From positions 1 through 50,687 of the forward strand of contig NZ_JARWNW010000311.1 in assembly GCF_029868325.1 (NCBI RefSeq): DNA of 50,687 bases, read 5' to 3'. Numbering within the stretch: the first letter of the stretch is position 1; every line of letters starts with the position of its first letter. A program made the translations under genes and the position numbers. The stretch is from Nocardia carnea. GTDB lineage: Bacteria > Actinomycetota > Actinomycetes > Mycobacteriales > Mycobacteriaceae. The notes under the pieces are model-generated. The model searched no databases. It was not told the DNA's origin and saw only the letters and a list, made by a program, of their open reading frames with translations. This document shows, one piece after another, positions 8,081 through 16,839 of this stretch.

Positions 8081-9765
8081 CACGAGGCGCTCCGCAATAA
8101 CATGGCCCCGCCCGGAGTCAGCCCGCCGCTGGATACCACCGCGACCCGCGCATCCCGGACCTGGCGCTCCCCGGCGGTCCCGCGCAACTGCACGATCGCC
8201 TCGTGCAGCAGTCCCATCCCGTGGGTGCGGCCGTGTGACAGCTGCCCGCCGTGGGTGTTCAGCGGCAGGATCCCGTCGCGGGCGATGTTCTTCCCGCCGT
8301 CCAGGAAATCCTTGGCCTCGCCGATTTTGCAGAATCCCAGTGCCTCGATCCAGGACACGCAGTTGATGGTGAACCCGTCGTACAGTTCGGCCACATCGAC
8401 ATCGTCGGGCCGCAGATCGGTGCGGGTCCACAGGTGCGCGGCCGGGCCGAGTACCTGCGGTTCGTGCGTGAGGGTGCTCTGATCCCATTCGATCCGCTCG
8501 ATGATCTGGGTGCCCACGGCCTCGACCTCGATTCCGGGTACCGGCAGGTCCGCGGCGGCGTCGCGGGCCGAGACGATCACCGCGACCGCACCGTCGCACG
8601 GCACATCGCAGTCGTAGAGACCGAACGGCGTGGTGATCGGCCGGGCATCGAGATAGTCGTCCATGGTCATCGGCTCGCGGTAGACGGCGCTCGGATTCAG
8701 TGCGGCGTTCGCCCGCTGGTTCAACGCGACCCAGCCCAATGTCTCGCGGGTGGTGCCGTACTCGTGGAAATGCCGCTGTGCCTTCTGCGCCAGCGTATGC
8801 GCGGCGGAGGTGGATCCGAAGGGATGCATCCAGCTGGAGGTGCGGCCGCCGCCGGACACCGGGATGGTGCCGCGTTTCATCAGCTCGTTGAAGGTGGCCT
8901 CCCATACCGTGCGATAGCACAGCACGTGGGTGGCCAGCCCGGCGTGCACGGCGAGCATGGCCGCGATCACCGAACCACCGGGCCCGAAGGTTTCGATCCC
9001 GCCGTTGTGCCAGGTGGGCCGGATCCCCAGCGCCGATTCCAGCGCGGTGACCCCGCCCTCCCCGAAACCGCCCAGGTTGCCGCCGCCCGGATACGAGGAC
9101 AGGCCGTCGATATCGTCGAGGGTCAGTCCGGCATCGGCGACCGCCCGCTCGCAGGCGTCGACGGTGAGCTCGAGCGGTGGCCGCATCAGCCGCCGCCCGA
9201 TATCCGACATCCCGATTCCGGTGAGAACGACACTGTCCTCGAACTTGTCGCGGCGCAGCATCGGGGTCACCCGCTGACCGAAATCGGCCGGTGCGATCTC
9301 GTCGACCGGCAGCGGCGCCGGTTCCGGTTGATGCGCGGCCGGCCGGAACAGCGGTAGCCAGACGTCGTCGTCCTGCTGGAAGACCACCTCGAGCCGCATA
9401 CCGAGGTGCAGTTCATCCGGATCGCATTCGACGATATTGGTGGTGAGCCGGACCCGGGGGTCGTCGGCGAGCGCCACCGTCGCCACCACATACGAGGGCG
9501 GCAGGCCCGGTGTGGCAAACCGATGGTTGACCGTGAAGGAAGCAAGTGTCGCCGTACCCGAAACCACGCGCGGGGCGAGTTCGCGACCCCGGCAGTACCG
9601 GCAGATCGGCTGAGGCGGGTGGATCAGCGCCGAACACGCCCGGCACTCCTGGATCCGCAGCTGCCCGTCGGCGCCGGAGGTCCAGAAGAACTCGGTGTCC
9701 AGGGACAGCAGCGGGAGCGGCCGCCCCGAACGTGGTGCCGGATCGTCACCGTTCGTCGATGCCAT
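8080..9765 (-). CDS. DUF35 OB-fold / lipid-transfer-type thiolase fusion
   Basis: The 561-residue protein joins two modules. Residues 15-150 form a DUF35-type domain with a zinc ribbon (CRACSALIHPPQPICRYC) and an OB-fold (GTATLASFTVNHRF). Residues 180-560 are an SCP-x/Ltp2-type thiolase, recognised by DVDVAELYDGFTINCVSWIE and NTHGGQLSHGRTHG. In steroid-degrading actinobacteria a DUF35 protein and an Ltp thiolase act as separate partners in retro-aldol side-chain cleavage, so the fusion may do C-C bond cleavage of a CoA thioester. The ATG at 9765 follows GAGGAGG. A strong hairpin lies between it and the P450 upstream. Its stop overlaps the small ORF. Confidence 0.87.
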   Translation of the reverse strand: MASTNGDDPAPRSGRPLPLLSLDTEFFWTSGADGQLRIQECRACSALIHPPQPICRYCRGRELAPRVVSGTATLASFTVNHRFATPGLPPSYVVATVALADDPRVRLTTNIVECDPDELHLGMRLEVVFQQDDDVWLPLFRPAAHQPEPAPLPVDEIAPADFGQRVTPMLRRDKFEDSVVLTGIGMSDIGRRLMRPPLELTVDACERAVADAGLTLDDIDGLSSYPGGGNLGGFGEGGVTALESALGIRPTWHNGGIETFGPGGSVIAAMLAVHAGLATHVLCYRTVWEATFNELMKRGTIPVSGGGRTSSWMHPFGSTSAAHTLAQKAQRHFHEYGTTRETLGWVALNQRANAALNPSAVYREPMTMDDYLDARPITTPFGLYDCDVPCDGAVAVIVSARDAAADLPVPGIEVEAVGTQIIERIEWDQSTLTHEPQVLGPAAHLWTRTDLRPDDVDVAELYDGFTINCVSWIEALGFCKIGEAKDFLDGGKNIARDGILPLNTHGGQLSHGRTHGMGLLHEAIVQLRGTAGERQVRDARVAVVSSGGLTPGGAMLLRSAS

Positions 9766-9823
9766 ATCGCCTCCTCGTATGACCGGTGCGCGGCGCTTCC
9801 GGCCGGTGATCTCCTCGTTGTGC

Positions 9824-9866
9824 CGTGACCGCGGCGGGTGGCCGGCTGCCACCCGCCGCGGTCACG
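9824..9866 (-). terminator. 18-bp perfect hairpin between P450 and thiolase
   Basis: Positions 9824-9841 and 9849-9866 are exact reverse complements with a 7-base loop, a very stable GC-rich hairpin just after the P450 stop. No U-tract follows, as is common in actinobacteria. It would end or attenuate the SDR-ferredoxin-P450 transcript, or protect its 3' end, and so lower thiolase expression relative to the P450. Confidence 0.7.
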
Positions 9867-9892
9867 AAGAATCCGTTGTGGTGCCCTCGGTG

Positions 9893-11245
9893 TCAGATCT
9901 GGGCGGCGTCCTTCCGGACGGTGACGGGTTCGGCGAGTCGCTGTTCATCGCAGACCGTCTGCAACTTCTCCAGGGTTTCCGCCAGCCCCGGACCGAGCGG
10001 CTCGCCCGGAGTGAACGTGGCCGGAAGATGACGCATGCCCTGAATGACCGCGATCGTCTCGTAGTGCACGGTTTCCTCCGGGATGCAGCGGAAATCCGGT
10101 ATCCGGTCCAGCACCGCCAGCAGCATCCGCTTGTACACCGCGCGGGCCACATTCGATCCGATACAACGGTGGATACCGAGTCCGAAACTGAAGTGCCGAT
10201 TGCCCTTCCGGTCCAGGACGACGGTCTCGGGCCGGTCGAATACCGCCGGGTCGCGGTTGGCCATCGCCCAGGACAGCCACAGCCGGTCCCCTTCGGCGAA
10301 CCGGGCACCGGCCAGTTCGATATCGGTGTTGAGGGTCCGGCCGTCGCCCGGTGCGGGGGTGAAGTAGCGCAGGAACTCCTCGGTCGCCGAATCGAGCAAT
10401 TCGTCGCGTTCCCGGCTCAGAGTTTCGCGTTCGGCGGGATGGTCGGACAACCATTCCAGCGAATGCGCGGTGAGTGCGGTGGTCGTGTCGAAACCGCCCC
10501 CGATCAGCAGCCCGAGCATGCCCAGGATCTCGATATCGGAGAGCGGTTCGCCGCCGAGTGTCGCCTCGGTGGCCAGCGCGTGGACCAGACCCGGCCGCGG
10601 GTGCTCCCGGATCTCGACCAGGTTGGTGTACATATCCAGGCCCATTTCCTGGTGCAACCGGTGCACCCGCTCGTACTCCGGGGAGTCCGGCGGGGTGTAG
10701 ACCGTGGCATGGGCGGGCTCGCTGTAGACCGCCCAGTTGCGCAGTGGTATGCCCAGCATCGCCAGGGTCAGGACCGCGGGGACGATATTGGCGAGATCGT
10801 CGACGAAATCGATACGCCCGGTGGCGATCTTCTCGTCGAGAGCGGCCCGTACGAGTTCGTCGACGAACGGGATCCAGCGCTGTACGGCGGCGGGGGAGAG
10901 ATAGGGATTGAGCACCGAACGTAATTCGCGATGTTCGGGATCGTCCATCTCCAGGATGCCGTTGCGGATGGCGGATTCGTTGGCCGACGGGATCGTGATG
11001 CCCTGGTACCCGCGGCGCACCCCCTCGACATCGCGGTCGTTGGAGACATACGGGCAGCGGGCGAGTTCGAAGACTTCCCGGTTGCCCGCCGCCACCCAGT
11101 AACCGTCGTGGTTGTCGGTCCAGGCGATCGGGCAGTGCCGGTGCATATGCTCGGTGATCGCCTGGAACGATTCCCGGTAGCCGGGTGCGTAGCGGTCGTA
11201 AGGGAAATGGGGCCGGCGACGGCCGGTGGATTCGGTGGCGGACAT
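9893..11245 (-). CDS. Cytochrome P450 (first locus)
   Basis: This 450-residue soluble P450 has the I-helix LIGGGFDTTTAL at about residue 250, the K-helix EFLRY (ExxR), and the heme loop FSFGLGIHRCIGS with the cysteine ligand near residue 365. It would hydroxylate a hydrophobic substrate. The ATG is preceded by GAGGGGG. The next upstream gene, 25 bp away, is a single-cluster ferredoxin, its probable electron donor, and an SDR precedes that, so oxidation to an alcohol followed by dehydrogenation is a natural reading. A strong hairpin follows its stop. The substrate is unknown. Confidence 0.93.
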   Translation of the reverse strand: MSATESTGRRRPHFPYDRYAPGYRESFQAITEHMHRHCPIAWTDNHDGYWVAAGNREVFELARCPYVSNDRDVEGVRRGYQGITIPSANESAIRNGILEMDDPEHRELRSVLNPYLSPAAVQRWIPFVDELVRAALDEKIATGRIDFVDDLANIVPAVLTLAMLGIPLRNWAVYSEPAHATVYTPPDSPEYERVHRLHQEMGLDMYTNLVEIREHPRPGLVHALATEATLGGEPLSDIEILGMLGLLIGGGFDTTTALTAHSLEWLSDHPAERETLSRERDELLDSATEEFLRYFTPAPGDGRTLNTDIELAGARFAEGDRLWLSWAMANRDPAVFDRPETVVLDRKGNRHFSFGLGIHRCIGSNVARAVYKRMLLAVLDRIPDFRCIPEETVHYETIAVIQGMRHLPATFTPGEPLGPGLAETLEKLQTVCDEQRLAEPVTVRKDAAQI

Positions 11246-11270
11246 CGGATGCCCCCTCGTCTTGCTCGGT

Positions 11271-11474
11271 CTATTCGGTGAGCGTGATGGCGCGCTCGGG
11301 GCAGGAGTGCACCGCTTCGCGCACCTGATCCTCTTGATCGTGGGCTACATTTTCGTCCACCGGTGACGAGTGGCCGTCGATTTCGCTGAGTTCGAACGCT
11401 TTCGGGGCGATCATCGAGCAGAGGGTATGCCCCTGGCAGCGTTCCTGATCGACATGGACCTTCACGGTTGTCAC
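11271..11474 (-). CDS. Ferredoxin, 3Fe-4S type
   Basis: The 67-residue protein carries C13-x2-H16-x2-C19 and C58-P59. Replacement of the second cysteine of a 4Fe-4S motif by histidine is the hallmark of the small 3Fe-4S (or altered 4Fe-4S) ferredoxins that feed actinobacterial P450s. The GTG start follows AAGGGAAG. It lies between the SDR (39 bp) and the P450 (25 bp) on one strand, so it is very probably the redox partner of that P450. A dedicated ferredoxin reductase is not beside it. Confidence 0.93.
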   Translation of the reverse strand: MTTVKVHVDQERCQGHTLCSMIAPKAFELSEIDGHSSPVDENVAHDQEDQVREAVHSCPERAITLTE

Positions 11475-11513
11475 TTCCCTTCGAGTGCGGTCGGCGGATT
11501 CTTCAGGGCTGAT

Positions 11514-12221
11514 TCAGGTGTTTCGTCCGCCGTTGACGCCGATGATCTGGCCGGTGATGTAGCCGGCCTCTTCGGAGATCAGGAAAGCGCAGGTGGCGGC
11601 GATATCCTCGGGTTTACCGATACGCCGCACGGGGGTGCGCTGAATATGGTCCTCGACGCTGCCGCCGAGCAGCCCGCGCTCCTCGGAGCCGCGCAGCATG
11701 GGGGTGTCGATGAAGCCCGGTGGGACCGCGTTGACGGTGATCCCGGACGGGCCGAGTTCCAGCGCCAGCGATTTGGTGAGCCCGTTGACCGCGGATTTCG
11801 ACGAGACATAGTGCGTCATGAACGGCTGCCCCGAATGTGCGCTGGAGGAAGAGATGTTCACGATCCGCCCCCACCCGGCTTCGAGCATATCCGGCAGCAC
11901 CGCTTGGATCGTATGGAAGACACCGTGCAGGTTGACTTCGATAACCCGCTGCCATTCCGCGAAATCGATGTTCTGGAAACGTTTGAATCCATCCACGCCG
12001 GCGGCATTGACCAGGACGGTGACCGGTCCCAGTTTCTCGCGGATGGCGCCCAGTGCTTCGGCGAGGCTTTCGGGGTCGGTGACATCGGCCCGGTAGGCGG
12101 AATCGTCGTCGGCGGAGGCATTGCGGTCCAGGGCCGCCACGTGGAAGCCGTCGCTGCGGAGCCGCTGCGCGATGGCCAGTCCGATGCCCGAGGCGCCGCC
12201 GGTGACAACTGCGGTTTTCAC
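11514..12221 (-). CDS. Short-chain dehydrogenase/reductase
   Basis: This 235-residue classical SDR has the cofactor loop TGGASGIGLAIA, the NAAG segment, and the catalytic Ser (NISSSSAHSG) with Y-x-x-x-K (YVSSKSAVNG). The C-terminal TGQIIGVNGGRNT is typical. The GTG at 12221 is chosen because GGAGG precedes it and it starts at the first beta strand; a longer frame to 12260 lacks an RBS. As first gene of the leftward series it is immediately downstream of a dyad with arms TACGAGA/TCTCGTA, and it is divergent from the aldehyde dehydrogenase. It probably oxidises the alcohol made by the P450. Confidence 0.92.
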   Translation of the reverse strand: MKTAVVTGGASGIGLAIAQRLRSDGFHVAALDRNASADDDSAYRADVTDPESLAEALGAIREKLGPVTVLVNAAGVDGFKRFQNIDFAEWQRVIEVNLHGVFHTIQAVLPDMLEAGWGRIVNISSSSAHSGQPFMTHYVSSKSAVNGLTKSLALELGPSGITVNAVPPGFIDTPMLRGSEERGLLGGSVEDHIQRTPVRRIGKPEDIAATCAFLISEEAGYITGQIIGVNGGRNT

Positions 12222-12270
12222 GCTTGCTCTCCTCCCTCGCGCCCACCGGCGCAAGAACATGCATTCCGAA

Positions 12271-12291
12271 TACGAGAACCGTACTCTCGTA
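12271..12291. promoter_or_regulatory. GAGA-N7-TCTC operator (site 1, SDR side)
   Basis: TACGAGA and TCTCGTA are perfect 7-bp arms around 7 bases, ending 50 bases before the SDR start. The same half-sites occur at 31312, 34059, 12405 and 35771 (the last two in reversed orientation), always ahead of catabolic genes. It is a probable TetR-type operator. Confidence 0.65.
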
Positions 12292-12404
12292 AAGATCGGC
12301 TGCGCAAGATCCGAGCGATCCGTGCAATCCGGCTGTGGGTCCGTCGCGGGCCCGATAGTTCCAGCTCATCGAATCGACCGCACGGACCCGCTCCCAAATG
12401 TACT

Positions 12405-12423
12405 ATTCTCCTGAAACGAGAAT
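12405..12423. promoter_or_regulatory. TTCTC-N7-GAGAA operator (site 2, ALDH side)
   Basis: ATTCTC and GAGAAT are perfect 6-bp arms around 7 bases, 29 bases upstream of the aldehyde dehydrogenase start. The half-site orientation is opposite to site 1 but the same as site 5 at 35771. Both are followed by TATTTCC. It probably overlaps the core promoter of the ALDH operon. Confidence 0.6.
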
Positions 12424-12452
12424 GCTATTTCCACAATCTTCGAGGAGGCGGG

Positions 12453-13922
12453 ATGTCAACGCAGGAAGAGGCGGTGACTGCCACCCAACGGCTGCTCATC
12501 GACGGGCAGCTGATCGAGGCCGGGCGCACCCTGGCCTCGCTCAATCCCGCGAACGGTGAAGTGGTCGGCCACGCGCCCGAAGCCGGTGTGGCCGAGGTCG
12601 ACGCCGCTGTCGCCGCCGCCCGCCGCGCGTTCGACACCACCGACTGGTCGACGAATCACGTATTCCGAGCGCGCTGCCTGGAGCAGCTCTATCAGGCGCT
12701 GCAGGACAACGTGGAGGAACTGCGCGCCCTGATGATCGCGGAGGTCGGCGCAAGCTACATCCTCACCAAGGGCAACCAGCTCGAAACCCCGTTCGAGATC
12801 GTCAAGTACTACGCGGGACTGCTGAAGGACTACACCTGGACCGAGGACCTGGGGCCGGTCGAGATCCGCGGTGCCCAGCATCAGCGGTGGGTGGAGAAGG
12901 AAGGCGCCGGGGTCGTCGCGGCCATTGCCGCCTACAACTACCCCTACCAGCTGGCGTTCGCGAAACTCGCGCCGTCGCTGGCTGCCGGCTGCACGGTGGT
13001 ACTGAAGGGTGCACCCGATACGCCGCTGATCACCCTCGCGCTCGGTGAACTCATCGCGCAGCACACCGATATCCCGGCCGGTGTGGTGAATATCCTCACC
13101 AGTTCCGAAGTGGCCGTCGGCGAACGGATGACCACGCATCCCGATGTGGACGTCGTATCGTTCACCGGTTCCACCCCGGTCGGCCGCAAGATCATGGCCG
13201 CCGCCAGCGCAACCCTGAAGAAGGTGTTCCTCGAGCTCGGCGGTAAATCCGCCGCGATCCTGCTCGACGACGCCGACTACAACATGGGCGCCATGTTCGC
13301 CGCGTTCAGCATCTGCTCGCACGCCGGCCAGGGCTGCGCCATCACCACCCGGCTGCTGGTGCCGCGCGCCGACCACGACAAGGTCGCCGAACTGGTCGCC
13401 GCGAACCTCGCGAACATCACCTACGGCGATCCGGCCGACCCGAAGAACTATATGGGCCCGCTGATCAGCGAACGCCAGCGCGACAAGGTGCACGGCCTGG
13501 TGGAACGCGCGGTCGCGGCCGGTGCCACCCTGGTGGCCGGCGGCGAGAAGGTGGACCCGGGCTACTTCTACAAGCCGACCCTGCTGGCGAACGTGGACCC
13601 CGACAGCGAGATCGCGCAGGAAGAAGTGTTCGGCCCGGTGCTGGCAATGATTCCGTACGACGATATCGACCACGCCGTCGCGATCGCCAACAACTCGATC
13701 TACGGTCTGTCCGGCGGTGTATTCGGTGCCGACGCCGAACGCGCCCGGTCGGTGGCGCGGCGGATCCGCACCGGAACCTTCAGCATCAACGGCGGCAACT
13801 ACTTCCACCCCGACGCACCGTTCGGTGGCTACAAGCAGTCCGGTGTCGGCCGCGAAATGGGCGTCGTCGGGATGGAGGAATTCATGGAGCGTAAGACAAT
13901 CGCCGAGGTGGTGGCCTCGTGA
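12453..13922 (+). CDS. Aldehyde dehydrogenase
   Basis: This 489-residue NAD(P)-dependent enzyme has the ALDH superfamily motifs in order: AAYNYPYQLAFAKLAPSLAAG (cofactor), SFTGSTPVGRKI, the glutamate box FLELGGKSAAI, and the catalytic cysteine in the SHAGQGCAITTR segment. The C-terminal FGGYKQSGVGREMG is standard. The ATG at 12453 follows GAGGAGGCGGG; the frame stays open far upstream, but those codons overlap the ferredoxin and SDR region. Its stop overlaps the GTG of the CoA-transferase (GTGA). It would oxidise an aldehyde from the P450/SDR steps to the acid that the next enzyme activates. Confidence 0.93.
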   Translation: MSTQEEAVTATQRLLIDGQLIEAGRTLASLNPANGEVVGHAPEAGVAEVDAAVAAARRAFDTTDWSTNHVFRARCLEQLYQALQDNVEELRALMIAEVGASYILTKGNQLETPFEIVKYYAGLLKDYTWTEDLGPVEIRGAQHQRWVEKEGAGVVAAIAAYNYPYQLAFAKLAPSLAAGCTVVLKGAPDTPLITLALGELIAQHTDIPAGVVNILTSSEVAVGERMTTHPDVDVVSFTGSTPVGRKIMAAASATLKKVFLELGGKSAAILLDDADYNMGAMFAAFSICSHAGQGCAITTRLLVPRADHDKVAELVAANLANITYGDPADPKNYMGPLISERQRDKVHGLVERAVAAGATLVAGGEKVDPGYFYKPTLLANVDPDSEIAQEEVFGPVLAMIPYDDIDHAVAIANNSIYGLSGGVFGADAERARSVARRIRTGTFSINGGNYFHPDAPFGGYKQSGVGREMGVVGMEEFMERKTIAEVVAS

Positions 13923-15127
13923 GCAAACCGCTGGAGGGGATCACGGTCCTCGAGGTCGCCATGTACGGCTTCGTACCGTCGGCGGGCGCGGTGCTCTCCG
14001 ACTGGGGCGCGAACGTGATCAAGGTCGAGCACGCGGTCACCGGCGACCCGCAGCGCGGGCTGCGGCAGATCGGCAAGTTCAAGGTCGAGGGCGACCCGAA
14101 CCCGAATATCGAGCACGCCAACCGCGGCAAACGCAGTATCGGCATCGATATGTCGGTCGAGGGCGGGCGTGAGGTGATCTATGAGCTGGCGAAGCAAGCA
14201 GATGTTTTTCTCACCAGTTTCCTGCCGTCGGCGCGGGCCAAATTCGGTATCGACGTCGACCATATCCGGGCCGTGAACCCGAAAATCGTGTACGCCCGGG
14301 GGAGCGCGCTGGGTCCGCGCGGTGTGGAATCCGATCGCGGCGGATACGATATGACGGCCTTCTGGTGCCGGGGCGGTGTGGCCGCCACCATCACTCCGGA
14401 AGGTACCGACGGGATGATTTCGCCGCCGGGTCCCGCCTTCGGCGACACCATCTCCGGCACCAATCTGGCGGGCGGTATCGCGGCGGCGCTGCTGAAACGG
14501 GAACGCACCGGGGAACCGTCGATCGTGGACGTCTCGTTGCTGGGTAGCGGTCTGTGGTCCCTCGGTCACACTGTGGCACTGTCGGTCTATCAGGACGAGC
14601 CGATGATCGCCCCGCCGCCCGGAACGCACGGCGCGATGGCGAATCCGCTGTCCGGCCTGTACAAAACGGCCGACGATCGCTACCTGTCGTTCGTCATGCT
14701 GCAACCGGGCAAGTTCTGGGCCGACGTCTGTCACCATATCGATCGCCCCGATATGGCCGAGGATCCCCGTTTCGCCGATGCGGCCTCGATCGCGGCGAAC
14801 ACCGATGCCGGGGTGGAGATCCTGCGCGAGGCGATCGCTGAGCGGACCCTCGCGGAATGGACGAAGAAGTTCGCGACACTCAAAGGTCCGTGGGCGCCGG
14901 TGCAGGATTCCCGTCAGGTTGCCGACGACCACCAGATCCGCTCCAACGAATACATCCTTCCCGCTGGAGAATTGGCGCTGGTCTCGAGTCCGGTGCAGTT
15001 CGATGTCACCGCACCGGAACTGCGGCCCGGCCCGGAGTTCGCCGCCCAGACCGAAGAGGTCCTGCTCGAACTCGGCTGGGACTGGGATCGCATCATCGAG
15101 TTGAAGACCAGCGGAGCCGTGGCCTGA
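13919..15127 (+). CDS. CaiB/BaiF (family III) CoA-transferase
   Basis: This 402-residue protein starts with the family III pattern MSKPLEGITVLEVAMYGFVPSAGAVLSDWGANVIKVE, followed by the NRGKRSIGID segment and the fork-shaped interlocked-dimer fold length (about 400). These enzymes move CoA between carboxylic acids through an aspartyl-CoA anhydride; the relevant acidic residue should lie near residue 160, around GGYDMTAFWCRGG, but I cannot align it with certainty. Its GTG overlaps the ALDH stop, so acid formation and CoA activation are coupled. A 12-bp hairpin ends the operon. Confidence 0.92.
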   Translation: MSKPLEGITVLEVAMYGFVPSAGAVLSDWGANVIKVEHAVTGDPQRGLRQIGKFKVEGDPNPNIEHANRGKRSIGIDMSVEGGREVIYELAKQADVFLTSFLPSARAKFGIDVDHIRAVNPKIVYARGSALGPRGVESDRGGYDMTAFWCRGGVAATITPEGTDGMISPPGPAFGDTISGTNLAGGIAAALLKRERTGEPSIVDVSLLGSGLWSLGHTVALSVYQDEPMIAPPPGTHGAMANPLSGLYKTADDRYLSFVMLQPGKFWADVCHHIDRPDMAEDPRFADAASIAANTDAGVEILREAIAERTLAEWTKKFATLKGPWAPVQDSRQVADDHQIRSNEYILPAGELALVSSPVQFDVTAPELRPGPEFAAQTEEVLLELGWDWDRIIELKTSGAVA

Positions 15128-15145
15128 TCCGGGCCACCGTACGAT

Positions 15146-15179
15146 GACGTGGTGCCGGGCGCGAACTCGGCACCACGTC
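15146..15179. terminator. Bidirectional hairpin terminator
   Basis: GACGTGGTGCCG (15146-15157) and CGGCACCACGTC (15168-15179) are perfect 12-bp arms around 10 bases, midway between the convergent CoA-transferase and MFS genes. It can terminate both. Confidence 0.75.
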
Positions 15180-15191
15180 GGCCCGCCCGGA

Positions 15192-16643
15192 TCAGTCCGG
15201 GGCGCGTTCCGGCGCCAGTGCGGGGCCGCTGATCGCGCATTGCGGTAGGCAGTCGACGGAGTCGAGGGTGGGTGCGCGCCGGGGTGGGCGCAGCAGCACC
15301 GCGGCCGAGAGCGCCCCGGTGAGCAGTAATCCGGCGCAGATCCACATGGCGACCGCGAAGCCCGAATCGAAGGCCGCGGGGTCGTCCAGCGCACCGGAGA
15401 TACCGGCGAGACCGGGTAATGCCGCCACGGCGACCAGCTGCGCCGTCCGGGCGACCGCATTGTTCACGCCGGAGGCGATACCCGCCTCGGCCGTCGATAC
15501 CGCCCCCAGTACGGCCCCGGTCAGCGGCGAGACCAGCACCGAGAGTCCCAGTCCGAAGACCAGCACTCCGGGCAGCACATCCACCACGTAGGCCGCGTCC
15601 GGGCCGATCCGCAGCAGCAACACCAGTCCGGTTGCCGCGATGAGCGGTCCGAGTGTCATGGGCAGGCGAGGTCCGTGCCGCTGGGCCCAACGGCCGGCCG
15701 GGGCCGAGAGCAGCAGCATCAGGAGGGTTACCGGAACGGTCGCGGCGCCCGACAGCAGCGGTGAGTATCCGGCCACCAGTTGAAGCTGGAGAACCAGCAG
15801 GAAAAACACCCCACCGAGCGCGGCATAGACCGCCAGCGTGACGAGGTTGGCCGCGGTGAAGACACGAGAGGCGAACAACGAGGGCGGGACGAGCGGGTGG
15901 TCGCTGCGCACCTCGATCAGCACGAACACCGCCAGCAGCAGCGCGCCCGCGCCCACCAGCAGCGGGACAGTATCGATCAGCCCGAGGGTCAGCGCGCCGA
16001 GCGCGACCGCGATCACCAGCGCGCCGGGGATATCGAGCCGGGGCGCTGCCTCCGGGTCCCGGCTTTCCGGCACATGCCGCCGGGAGACCAGAACCACCAC
16101 CAGTACCAGTGGCACGTTGATGAAGAAGATCGACCGCCAGCCCGCCGCGTCGATCAGCCAGCCACCGAGGAAAGGCCCGAGCGCGCCCGCCACCCCGCCG
16201 AACCCCGACCACAGCCCGATCGCCGCGCCCCGATCGCGGTCATCGATGGACGCGGAGATCAACGCGAGACTTCCCGGTGTGAGCATTGCGCCGGCCACGC
16301 CCTGCAGCACTCGGGCGGCCACCAGCATCTCGACACTCACCGCAGCACCGCACAGCAGGGACGTCAGGGCGAAACCTATGGCGCCGGCCACGAACACCTT
16401 GCGCCGGCCGAACCGGTCGCCGAAGGAACCGCCGAGCAGAATGAACGAGGCCAGCGTCAGGGTGTAGCCGTTCAGTGTCCACTGGAGCCCGGCGACATCG
16501 GTTGCCAGTGCCTCGCCGATGCGGGGCAGGGCGATATTGACGACCGTAGCGTCGAGCGACGCCACCGACGAACCGAGAACTGTGGCCAGCACGATCCACC
16601 GGCCGGAGGCCGACCGGAGCCGCGGCAGCTCAGCGGTACTCAC
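15192..16643 (-). CDS. MFS transporter, DHA2 (EmrB/QacA) drug-efflux type
   Basis: This 483-residue integral membrane protein has about 14 predicted helices, as in the DHA2 family. The first helix contains SSVASLDATVVNIALPRIG, the family motif with the acidic residue; motif A is GDRFGRRKVFVAG after helix 2, and motif C is GGVAGALGPFLGGWL in helix 5. It probably exports a hydrophobic or cationic compound by proton antiport. It converges on the CoA-transferase across a shared terminator and is not part of the catabolic operon. No adjacent regulator is seen. Confidence 0.92.
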   Translation of the reverse strand: MSTAELPRLRSASGRWIVLATVLGSSVASLDATVVNIALPRIGEALATDVAGLQWTLNGYTLTLASFILLGGSFGDRFGRRKVFVAGAIGFALTSLLCGAAVSVEMLVAARVLQGVAGAMLTPGSLALISASIDDRDRGAAIGLWSGFGGVAGALGPFLGGWLIDAAGWRSIFFINVPLVLVVVLVSRRHVPESRDPEAAPRLDIPGALVIAVALGALTLGLIDTVPLLVGAGALLLAVFVLIEVRSDHPLVPPSLFASRVFTAANLVTLAVYAALGGVFFLLVLQLQLVAGYSPLLSGAATVPVTLLMLLLSAPAGRWAQRHGPRLPMTLGPLIAATGLVLLLRIGPDAAYVVDVLPGVLVFGLGLSVLVSPLTGAVLGAVSTAEAGIASGVNNAVARTAQLVAVAALPGLAGISGALDDPAAFDSGFAVAMWICAGLLLTGALSAAVLLRPPRRAPTLDSVDCLPQCAISGPALAPERAPD

Positions 16644-16839
16644 CTGAGTGAAGATAGGTGCTCACGCGGGTTCGGCGCGTTCGACACCCGGCGTAGGGCC
16701 CGCGAGACCACCGGCGAACCGGCACCGGCGGGGGAGTCGCCGGCCCGGATTACGGCCGCCGGTGCCCGGCCGGCTCGACCAACCGCCGGGGCACGAGGAA
16801 AGCACGCGAGCAGCGGCGAGGCGAGTGGCCGGGCCGGCC

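Noticed and set aside
12271..12423. KstR or KstR2 steroid-regulon sites
   Set aside because: The known KstR and KstR2 palindromes centre on AAC/GTT and CAAG/CTTG half-sites; the dyads here use GAGAA/TTCTC.
11370..12452. Long N-terminal extension of the aldehyde dehydrogenase
   Set aside because: It overlaps the ferredoxin and SDR genes and both operators; the ATG at 12453 has a strong RBS and matches the family start.
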